Part shown: positions 29,205 to 36,506 of the stretch, piece after piece
Layout: each line of letters opens with the position of its first letter
Position numbering within the stretch: the first letter of the stretch is position 1
Assembly: GCF_001907195.1 (NCBI RefSeq)
Contig: NZ_LVWA01000012.1
Coordinates: 186,001 to 250,000 of the forward strand
DNA length: 64,000 nt
Source: Pontibacter flavimaris
GTDB lineage: Bacteria; Bacteroidota; Bacteroidia; Cytophagales; Hymenobacteraceae
Reading direction: 5' to 3'
The notes under the pieces: generated by a model
Database searches by the model: none
Told to the model about the DNA's origin: nothing
The model's input: only the letters and a program-made list of their open reading frames with translations
Position numbers and translations under genes: made by a program

Positions 29205-29942
29205 ATGAAATTGAAACACGTTTATGTTTGCGCCTTAGCTCTTGCCATGGGCTTCCTGCCTATTTTGCCTTTGCCGCTGTCGGCACAAAAAAGCGTCGGT
29301 AAAAGTATAGAAGTGGCCCCAACTAACGGCAATGGCTCCAGCGTAATCCAAAATAAAATGTATCGCTATCCGGAGTTTAAAGAGGGGAAAGTGACGTTTA
29401 AGAATGGAACAGCCACCATCGCCAACCTTAACTACAACGTCTTCTCAGGTGAAGCGGAGTTTGTGAAGGGCGAAGATACGTTGGCCGTCGATAACCTGTT
29501 CACCATCTCCTCCATTTCTATCGGGGACGACCTGTATTTCTATGATCAGGAAAGCAAGAGCTTGCTACAGCAGCTGGAAAAGTTCAGATCGGCCACGCTG
29601 CTTGTAAAGGAAAAGTATGAGGTGGCTGACATCAAGAGCAAGGGTGCCATGGGCTCCAGCCCAAGTTCTATTGCGGCCACCAGCGCCACCCAGTATGCAG
29701 ATAAGTCGCAGACATATAACCTCAAGTCGAGCGACAATTACAAGTTCAAGGTAAAGACCTCCTACTACCTGGCCGACCTGAATGACCACTACTATGAGGC
29801 GAGTAAGCGCAATATCTCCCGGCTTTATCCTAACGCCAAAGACGCTCTGATCGAATATTTTAGAACCAACAAAGTGGATTTTGACAACGAAGCGCAGCTA
29901 AGGGAACTGATACAATACATAGAAGGACATTCCCAGAAGTAA
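29205..29942 (+). CDS. Secreted protein of unknown function
   Basis: 245 residues with a signal peptide (about 1-27, cleaved after 'LPLSAQ'). The mature part is soluble and rich in short strands ('YPEFKEGKVTFKNGTATI', 'NYNVFSGEAEFV', 'DNLFTISSISIGDDLYFYDQ'), which looks like a beta-rich periplasmic protein. A C-terminal helical part ends 'LRELIQYIEGHSQK'. I recognise the general form from other Bacteroidota but no named family. It is monocistronic, with a long inverted repeat downstream at 29953-29990. Confidence 0.75.
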   Translation: MKLKHVYVCALALAMGFLPILPLPLSAQKSVGKSIEVAPTNGNGSSVIQNKMYRYPEFKEGKVTFKNGTATIANLNYNVFSGEAEFVKGEDTLAVDNLFTISSISIGDDLYFYDQESKSLLQQLEKFRSATLLVKEKYEVADIKSKGAMGSSPSSIAATSATQYADKSQTYNLKSSDNYKFKVKTSYYLADLNDHYYEASKRNISRLYPNAKDALIEYFRTNKVDFDNEAQLRELIQYIEGHSQK

Positions 29943-29952
29943 GCACTTCCTG

Positions 29953-29990
29953 TTCCGGCACGGCGCTTCACGTAGAAGGCCGTGCCGGAA
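29953..29990 (+). terminator. Inverted repeat after the secreted protein gene
   Basis: A 12-bp perfect stem (TTCCGGCACGGC / GCCGTGCCGGAA) with a 14-base loop, 11 bases after the stop. No T-run follows, so its action as a terminator is uncertain. Confidence 0.5.
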
Positions 29991-30176
29991 TCACCCCATA
30001 TACCTGCACGGGCACCGGCCTCAGAAGCAGTCCCTCCTTTTTTTCTTTCTTTCTTCTCATAAGCTACCGGTTCTGTTGCGCCAGTCCAGAAAATTTCCTT
30101 TAATTTTAGGGACGGCCTCTTCTTTCCAGGCCAAAGTATAGTCTACTACTGAAAACCTAACAGCTTTCTTTCCCTT

Positions 30177-31631
30177 ATGGAGAACATTATTTCTGCCGTC
30201 AACGACATTGTTTGGAGCAACGCACTCATCATACTTTGCCTCGGGGCAGGGGTTTACTTTTCCATCGTTACTAAGTTTCTGCAGGTGCGCTACCTCCGCG
30301 AAATGCTGCAACTGCTGTTCAAAGGCGAGTCTACACAGAAGGGCATCAGCTCGTTTCAGGCCTTTACCGTAGCCATCGCAGGCCGTGTGGGCACGGGCAA
30401 CATTGCGGGTGTGGCCACAGCCATTGCCATGGGCGGACCGGGTGCTGTGTTCTGGATGTGGGCCATTGCCTTCCTGGGGAGCGCCTCCGCTTTTATTGAG
30501 GCTACCCTTGGGCAGATCTACAAACAGGTGAAAGACGGGCAATACAGAGGCGGCCCTGCCTTCTATATCGAAAAAGGACTGGGTATAAAATGGTACGCCG
30601 TCGTTTTCGCTGTGGCCACGATCGTGAGCATGGCCCTCTTCCTGCCGGGCGTGCAGAGCAACAGCATCGCCTCAGGCATGAACAATGCCTTCCAGATCCC
30701 GATGGCGTATACCGGCGGTGCCGTTACCCTGCTGCTGGCGCTCATCATCTTGGGTGGCGTCAAGCGCATTGGCAAGGTGGCACAGGTGGTTGTCCCGTTT
30801 ATGGCTGGCGCCTATATCCTGATGTCGGTGGTGATCATAATGATGAACATTACGGAAGTACCCGCTGTCTTTAGCCTGATCTTCCGGTCTGCTTTCGACC
30901 TGGAGCCGGCCTTTGCAGGTATCTTCGGTATGGCTATCTCATGGGGCGTGAAGCGTGGCATTTACTCAAACGAGGCCGGACAGGGCACGGCACCACACGC
31001 GGCTGCGGCAGCGGCGGTAAGTCACCCGGCCAAGCAGGGCTTGGTGCAGGCGTTCTCCGTGTATGTGGATACGCTGTTTGTTTGTACGGCCACCGCCTTC
31101 ATGATCCTGTTCACGGGGCAATATAACGTGGTAAACCCGGAAGGCGGCTTTGTTGTGGAGAACCTGCCGGGCGTGCCGTTCGGGCCGGAGTATACGCAGG
31201 CAGCCGTTAACACCTACTTCCCTACCCTGGGCAGCGGCTTTGTGGCTATTTCCCTGTTCTTCTTCGCCTTTACCACCATCATGGCTTACTATTATATCGC
31301 CGAGACCAACCTGAGCTACCTGAACACAAAGGGCAACAAGTGGATGATCTGGGTACTGCGGGCGCTCATACTTGCCTCTACGTTCTACGGCTCCGTTAAA
31401 ACGGCAGAATCCGCCTGGATGCTGGGCGATATTGGTGTAGGTGTGATGGCCTGGCTGAACGTTGTGGCGATCCTGTTATTGAGAAAGCCTGCCTTACGGG
31501 CGCTGAAAGATTACCAGGAGCAACGCAAGGCAGGCCTGGACCCGGTGTTCAACGCAAAGAAGCTGGGCATCAGGAACGCAGCATACTGGGACAAGACCGA
31601 GCAGGAGGAGAAGGAGTTGCAGGCCGTGTAG
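30177..31631 (+). CDS. Sodium:alanine/glycine symporter (AGCS family)
   Basis: 484 residues with about ten membrane helices. AGCS hallmarks include 'FQAFTVAIAGRVGTGNIAGV' near 58-77 (substrate and Na+ site), 'GGPGAVFWMWAIAFLGSASAF' split near 85-105, and 'KRGIYSNEAGQGTAPHAAAAA' near 260-280. It takes up alanine or glycine together with sodium at the inner membrane. It is followed by a clear terminator. Confidence 0.95.
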   Translation: MENIISAVNDIVWSNALIILCLGAGVYFSIVTKFLQVRYLREMLQLLFKGESTQKGISSFQAFTVAIAGRVGTGNIAGVATAIAMGGPGAVFWMWAIAFLGSASAFIEATLGQIYKQVKDGQYRGGPAFYIEKGLGIKWYAVVFAVATIVSMALFLPGVQSNSIASGMNNAFQIPMAYTGGAVTLLLALIILGGVKRIGKVAQVVVPFMAGAYILMSVVIIMMNITEVPAVFSLIFRSAFDLEPAFAGIFGMAISWGVKRGIYSNEAGQGTAPHAAAAAAVSHPAKQGLVQAFSVYVDTLFVCTATAFMILFTGQYNVVNPEGGFVVENLPGVPFGPEYTQAAVNTYFPTLGSGFVAISLFFFAFTTIMAYYYIAETNLSYLNTKGNKWMIWVLRALILASTFYGSVKTAESAWMLGDIGVGVMAWLNVVAILLLRKPALRALKDYQEQRKAGLDPVFNAKKLGIRNAAYWDKTEQEEKELQAV

Positions 31632-31658
31632 CCCTTTCCCCGGTATAGCTACTGTATG

Positions 31659-31691
31659 GCGCGGACTCAGAAATGGGTCCGCGCTTTTTTT
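31659..31691 (+). terminator. Rho-independent terminator after the AGCS gene
   Basis: Stem GCGCGGAC / GTCCGCGC with a 10-base loop and TTTTTTT. Confidence 0.9.
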
Positions 31692-31754
31692 ATAAGCCGC
31701 TCATCGTCTTTATTTTACTAAATATCCTGCTTTATACTTCGACGGATGCATACT

Positions 31755-31780
31755 TTTGGGCTTTCCTCTCCCTATATTTG
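31755..31780 (+). promoter_or_regulatory. Bacteroidota-type promoter (TTTG ... TATATTTG)
   Basis: TATATTTG at 31773-31780 fits the -7 consensus TAnnTTTG exactly, and TTTG at 31755-31758 can serve as the -33 element, although the gap (14 bases) is shorter than usual. It would start transcription near 31786, exactly at the beginning of the folded RNA region. Confidence 0.6.
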
Positions 31781-31785
31781 CACCC

Positions 31786-32000
31786 GAATCGGGCGGGAAG
31801 CACCTCCTTACGCTGTATAACAGCGCTAAATTCCACTCATAGTACAATTTTACTGATTCTACATCTCGTAAGAGATAGTAAGCCTTTGGATACGGGCGGA
31901 AGTGACTTTTACCGCCTATAAGCGCAAAGTCTATCTTCAGGGTAGCTAAAGGCAGGCGTAACGGAGAGGTTTGGAGGTGCGGAACTGACACCCCGCAGGC
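31786..32000 (+). ncRNA. Probable structured small RNA (6S-like rod)
   Basis: No convincing reading frame exists here, but nested complementary segments define a rod about 200 bases long: GCGGG 31793 with CCCGC 31992, GCACCTCC 31800 with GGAGGTGC 31973, TTACGC 31808 with GCGTAA 31956, and GCCTTTGG 31882 with CTAAAGGC 31946 (G-U allowed). A terminal hairpin GGCGG..CCGCC lies at 31895-31916. A good promoter sits just upstream. A rod with internal bubbles of this length fits 6S RNA, but no signature sequence was recognised, so the identity is an inference. It lacks tmRNA, SRP RNA and RNase P landmarks. Confidence 0.5.
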
Positions 32001-32216
32001 TTCATTTACTGCTAAATTTGTGATCTGCACCGGATGAAGTATGCATCGGCAAAGGCTCAGGGCATCACAGATACGTTGTTTGAATTTTTATCGTTTGGTA
32101 CCTGTTACCCCTCTGTTGCACCAAGGATGGAGATTGGCTCGTGTGGTTTGGGGTGCACCCTGCCTTTGCGCTGGTGGCGACCGAAAAAAGTGCAGGATCT
32201 ATTTACGAATTATTTT

Positions 32217-32681
32217 ATGCTGGAAACGCTCATTCTTACTTTTTTACTTAGCATTTCCCCGTTCGGGGAGGCCCGTGCCGGTATCCCTTACGCTGTGCTG
32301 AACAATGTGCAGCTGGTTTGGGCCGTGCTGGTAGGGGTTGTAGGTAACATATTGATCTACCCCATGTTCTTGTGGCTGGTGGATACGTTCAGCAAGAAAT
32401 TCTGGCCTTTCCGTGCTTACAAAAGGGGGGTGATCTTCTTCTGCAAAAGGGCCAAAAAGCTAGCCGGCAGCAACGTGAACAAGTATGGCTTTTGGGGGCT
32501 GATGGTGTTTGTGATGGTGCCGCTTCCCGGAACCGGGGCTTATATGGGCGCTATTGCCGCTGAGATCTTCAAAATAGAACGAAAGAAAGCCTTCGCCGCC
32601 ATTACCATTGGCGTGGTCATGTCTTCCATCATCATAGGTGTTAGCACCTACCTGGGTGTGGCAGGCTGGGAGAAACTGTAA
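32217..32681 (+). CDS. Small multidrug export protein family (COG2426) membrane protein
   Basis: 154 residues from the ATG at 32217; the open frame upstream runs through non-conserved sequence. About four membrane segments are present. The family marks are 'SISPFGEARAGIPYAVL' near 11-27, 'GNILIYPMFLWLVD' near 43-56 and 'VMVPLPGTGAYMGAIAAEIF' near 99-118. The family was named for a putative small multidrug exporter, but its substrate is unproven. A terminator follows 19 bases after the stop. Confidence 0.88.
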   Translation: MLETLILTFLLSISPFGEARAGIPYAVLNNVQLVWAVLVGVVGNILIYPMFLWLVDTFSKKFWPFRAYKRGVIFFCKRAKKLAGSNVNKYGFWGLMVFVMVPLPGTGAYMGAIAAEIFKIERKKAFAAITIGVVMSSIIIGVSTYLGVAGWEKL

Positions 32682-32700
32682 CTTGATAAGACTTTAATGA

Positions 32701-32737
32701 AGCCCTCACTGTTTTTTAGAAGCGGTGAGGGCTTTTG
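32701..32737 (+). terminator. Hairpin terminator after the small exporter gene
   Basis: Stem AGCCCTCAC / GTGAGGGCT with a 15-base loop, followed by TTTTG. Confidence 0.8.
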
Positions 32738-32841
32738 TTTATGAAACCGCTTGATTCCCTTGTTTGGTGAAGTATGTGCTTAGCGGATATACTTTATACT
32801 TGACTATACTTCTTTACTTGCTGGCACAACTGCTACCTCCT

Positions 32842-33670
32842 GCTGGCGCGAGTTTGAAATTCGTGTATTTCCCCCTCTCTGGCGCAAGTCTTCAGACTTA
32901 TGTCCTACGGATAGTGTCAAGTCTCTGACTTGACTGGCTCGCAGAGCCATACTTGCTTTGGCTATACTTTATACTAAAGCCATACTTTCTCTGGCGCAAG
33001 CGTCCGCTTGTGTCTTTTTATACTTTTATACTTTATACTTTGGCTATACTTCCCTAGCCACTGCTTCCTGCTATTTTAACCAAGCTATACTTTCTAGCTT
33101 CCGCTGATCCTCTAGTTCACACAAACCTACCGTTTCATCTCTGGCTTTGGTGCTCTCAAGCCCGAGAGGGCTCGTCCTCGGGCATCGCGCTGTGTACATT
33201 TCCTTTGCTTGACCTTACGGTCTCCGCAATTTCGCTGAAGCGAAACCGGAAATCTACAAGGCGCTCAACCCAAGGACTGGGTTCAGTTCGATAGCTACGG
33301 CCTTACTGTCATCTCGAATGAAATGTGAGATCTCTTCATAATTCCAGATAGATCTCTCGCCCTGCTCGAGATGACAATAAAGTATAGCAAGTACTAAATT
33401 CCCCTCCTTGGAGGGGTAGGGGTGGGTTTAAAATTTGTAGGGACGGGTCGCGACCTGTCCGCGCAAGAACAGCAGCTATGAAACTTAAACTTTGGAAGTA
33501 GTAATTACGAATTCCCCTCCTTGGACTACCGAGAACGCGAGTTCGATGGTAGCGAGCGCAGCTCTGAGGGGTAGGGGTGGTTTGATTTGGTACTGCAAAA
33601 GCTCCCTCCCCTGTTCTGGGGGTAGGGGCCCTCGATAAAAGGGGAGGGCTGGGGTGGGGTAACACTGCAA
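32842..33670. repeat. Mosaic palindrome block B (homologous to block A)
   Basis: It holds the same string of units in the same order as 17913-18720: three CTGGCGC(A/G)AG...CTTGTGTC palindromes (32842, 32879, 32991), GTCAAGTCTCTGACTTGAC, CAAGCCCGAGAGGGCT, 'ACCCAAGGACTGGGTTCAG', GGTCGCGACC, and CCCCTCC units near 33402, 33512 and 33605. A tight run of four TATACTT copies sits at about 33019-33056. The block separates the small exporter gene from the second HrpB gene and holds no gene. Confidence 0.85.
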
Positions 33671-33812
33671 GTCCTGATCCAGACAAAGTATAAAGTATAG
33701 CCTACGCCAGACACCCCGAAATTCTTCGGGATCTTCGACTCGTGTGACCTCCGGACACCACGAGATATAAAATAACTTTCTAACTTTTTAACCTTCTAAC
33801 TTTCTAACTACC

Positions 33813-36260
33813 TTACCTCTCCCACTCCACTTCCGGAAACACCACCTCCAGCTGCCGTTTGATCACCCGGTAATTTCCTTTCCAGAAACTCGCCAAGTCA
33901 GAGACAGTAGTGATCGGCTTGAGATCAGGCGTAAGCAAGGCCAGTTCCACCGTCATCTCGCCTTCATCCACCGTCGGGCTTACCTCCCAGCCCAGCACGT
34001 CCTGCAGGCGAATCTCCAGCTTAGGCTGTGAACCATCGGCTTTATACTCCAGCTCTATACTTGATCCATCCGGCAAAGCTATACTTGCTGGGGCCAGTAA
34101 GTCCAGCCGGGCGCGCTGTTCCTCATCCAAATACTTCGCATTAAGTATGGGCAAAAGATCCAGCTCCATCAGCTCGTCGGGGTGCTCAATGTCATACAAG
34201 TATGATTTCAGCCAGTCCCAGTTGGTGATGAGGAGCGTGGAGGTGCTCACATCGGGCCAGAACTCGGAGGGGCGCCATTTGCGGAGGCTCAGCACGCGGT
34301 TTTGCCATTGGGTTAGCTCATGGTTGAAGTCCAGCAGGTGCTCGCCTTCTGCTTTGATGGCTTCGGAGATGGCCGGTACGCGGTGCTTCTCGTCGGGTGG
34401 TGGCAGCGGTTTGCTTTGCAGCACAATGCTGCCGATACGCGTATCCAGCGAGGCGGTGAGTTCGCCGTCGTTTACGTCCCAGTGGTAGACTTCCTGCTGC
34501 TTTAACAGCGGGGCCAGATCGCGGGGGTTGAGCGGGGATGCCAGGAAAATGCGGCCCGGGTTATCGCCGGTGCCCGCGTGCAGGTGCGCGATGGCCAGCC
34601 AGGGCTCGTGCGCCAGGTCGTCGCGGTGACCGGCAGAAGCATACTTGCCGCTGGCCAGCTGGAACTGGGCGTTGTTGCCGGGGCGGGCGTAGGCGATGCG
34701 CTCGGGGTAGCAATGCGCCAGCAGCACACCGGTTTCATACTCATCGAAGGTGCCGTTGTCGGGCTCCACCTCAAAGAGCTGGCGATACGAGAGAGCAATC
34801 TTCTCGATCTTAGCAAAGCGCTTGCCCTGCCCCTGCTCTTTCCGATACTTGCGCAGGGCTTCCACCCTTAAATTAATGTCGATGCCGGCGTTACGGTCCA
34901 GCGGGTCGCGCTCTTCCAAGACGGCGGCAATATCAGAGGCCAGCGGCACCTGGCCGGTTTCTTCGGCTTTGAGCAGCATGTGCGCGATGCGCGGGTGGCA
35001 GGGCAGCCGGTGCATCTTCTTACCGTGCTCAGTAATGCGGCCATGCTCCAGCGCCTGCAGCTGGTGCAGCATGTCGGTGGCATAGGCCAGGGCAGCGCGC
35101 GGCGGCGGGTTCAGCCAGGTCAGGCCACGGATATCGGTAATGCCCCACTGCGCCATGTCCAGCACCAGCGAGGACAGGTCGGCTTCCATGATCTCGGGGG
35201 TGCGGTGCGGGGCCATGCGCTCTTGCGTGGTTTTGCTCCACATGCGGTAGGCGGTGCCGGGGCCCAGGCGTCCGGCGCGACCGGCACGCTGGTCGGCGGC
35301 GTCTTTGGAGATGCGCTGTGTTTCGAGGCGCGACAAACCGGACTTCGGATCGAAGCGGGAGGTTTTGCCGAAGCCCGTATCCACCACCACCGAAATGCCT
35401 TCTATGGTTAAGCTGGTCTCGGCTATACTTGTGGCCAGCACCACTTTGCGCCTGCCCTGGCGGTCGGGCATGATGGCGGCGTACTGCTTACCGAAGGGCT
35501 GCATACCAAACAGCGGGTGTATCTGCACGCCGCGCAGCTGCCTGCGCAAGAGTTCTTCTACTTTCCGAATGTCGTTTTCGCCGGGCAGGAACACGAGGAT
35601 ATCGCCTCCCTGCTCCTGCGCTGCCTGCTGCACTACTTTGGCCGTCATTTCGGGCAGCATGCGGTCGTCGGCGTCGCCGGTATAGATGGTGTTGATGGGG
35701 TATTGCCGCCCCATGCTTTGCGCCACAGGGGCCTTGAGCAGGCTCGTGAGCTGGGGCATGTCCAGGGTGGCCGACATCACCATGATGCGCAGGTCCGGGC
35801 GAAGCGCTTGCTGCGCCTCCCGGCTCAGGGCCATGGCCACATCGGCGTGGATGCTGCGCTCATGAAACTCGTCGAAGATCACGATGCCGATGCCTGTCAG
35901 CGAGCGGTCGCTGTGGATCATGCGGGTGAGGATGCCTTCTGTTACGACCTCGATGCGGGTGGCAGCGGAGGTGCGGTTCTCGAAACGGATGCGGTAACCG
36001 ACGGTCTGGCCTACCTCCTCGCCCAACAGCTGCGCCAGGCGCTCGGCAATGGTTTTGGCCGCCAGGCGCCGGGGCTCCAGCATGATGATCTTCTGATCTT
36101 TCAGCCATACTTCATCAAGTATAGCCAGCGGCAGCAAAGTGCTTTTACCGGCTCCGGGAGGGGCGTTTACGATCAGCGTGTTCTGCGCCGCCAGGTGCTC
36201 CCTAACGGCAGGTATAATTTCCCGAACGGGTAAGTCTATGGTAAATGGGTTGAAGGGCAA
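33813..36260 (-). CDS. hrpB: ATP-dependent DEAH-box RNA helicase HrpB (copy 2)
   Basis: 815 residues, the usual HrpB length. Motifs: I 'NAPPGAGKSTLLPLAIL' near 33-49, II 'VIFDEFHERSIHADVAMAL' near 127-145, III 'VMSATLDMPQL', V 'LATSIAETSLTIEGISVVVD' and VI 'DAADQRAGRAGRLGPGTAY'. The N-terminus 'MPFNPFTIDLPVREIIP' is the normal family start, which supports the shorter start for copy 1. The two copies differ through most of their length, so they are old paralogues, not a recent duplication. HrpB helicases act on RNA; the substrate is not known here. Confidence 0.95.
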   Translation of the reverse strand: MPFNPFTIDLPVREIIPAVREHLAAQNTLIVNAPPGAGKSTLLPLAILDEVWLKDQKIIMLEPRRLAAKTIAERLAQLLGEEVGQTVGYRIRFENRTSAATRIEVVTEGILTRMIHSDRSLTGIGIVIFDEFHERSIHADVAMALSREAQQALRPDLRIMVMSATLDMPQLTSLLKAPVAQSMGRQYPINTIYTGDADDRMLPEMTAKVVQQAAQEQGGDILVFLPGENDIRKVEELLRRQLRGVQIHPLFGMQPFGKQYAAIMPDRQGRRKVVLATSIAETSLTIEGISVVVDTGFGKTSRFDPKSGLSRLETQRISKDAADQRAGRAGRLGPGTAYRMWSKTTQERMAPHRTPEIMEADLSSLVLDMAQWGITDIRGLTWLNPPPRAALAYATDMLHQLQALEHGRITEHGKKMHRLPCHPRIAHMLLKAEETGQVPLASDIAAVLEERDPLDRNAGIDINLRVEALRKYRKEQGQGKRFAKIEKIALSYRQLFEVEPDNGTFDEYETGVLLAHCYPERIAYARPGNNAQFQLASGKYASAGHRDDLAHEPWLAIAHLHAGTGDNPGRIFLASPLNPRDLAPLLKQQEVYHWDVNDGELTASLDTRIGSIVLQSKPLPPPDEKHRVPAISEAIKAEGEHLLDFNHELTQWQNRVLSLRKWRPSEFWPDVSTSTLLITNWDWLKSYLYDIEHPDELMELDLLPILNAKYLDEEQRARLDLLAPASIALPDGSSIELEYKADGSQPKLEIRLQDVLGWEVSPTVDEGEMTVELALLTPDLKPITTVSDLASFWKGNYRVIKRQLEVVFPEVEWER

Positions 36261-36506
36261 GGGGAGTAATTTAATATCGTGATGCAGTAAGATATTTACA
36301 AAACTAATAAAATAGCTTATCCAAAGATTCTAAAAATTTTAGGCTGCGTCATTCTTGAGCTACAGCAAGTAAATGTGGAGAATTAGTTGATAAATAAAAC
36401 TCTATATTAAGCGGTTTATATATATTAAGCATCTAACTTTGAGTAACACCCAATTAAGAATTAATTGATTTTAGATTCCCCTTAACGAACAAAAAGAATA
36501 GATGCT

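Noticed and set aside
31786..32000. tmRNA, SRP RNA or RNase P RNA
   Set aside because: The conserved landmarks of these RNAs were not found; only the rod fold and promoter are supported.
32034..32216. Upstream extension of the small exporter gene
   Set aside because: The first 61 codons lack family similarity and begin close to the RNA region; the conserved protein starts at 32217.
33014..33060. CRISPR-like or microsatellite reading of the TATACTT cluster
   Set aside because: No repeat-spacer pattern and no cas genes; the heptamer is spread through the whole window.
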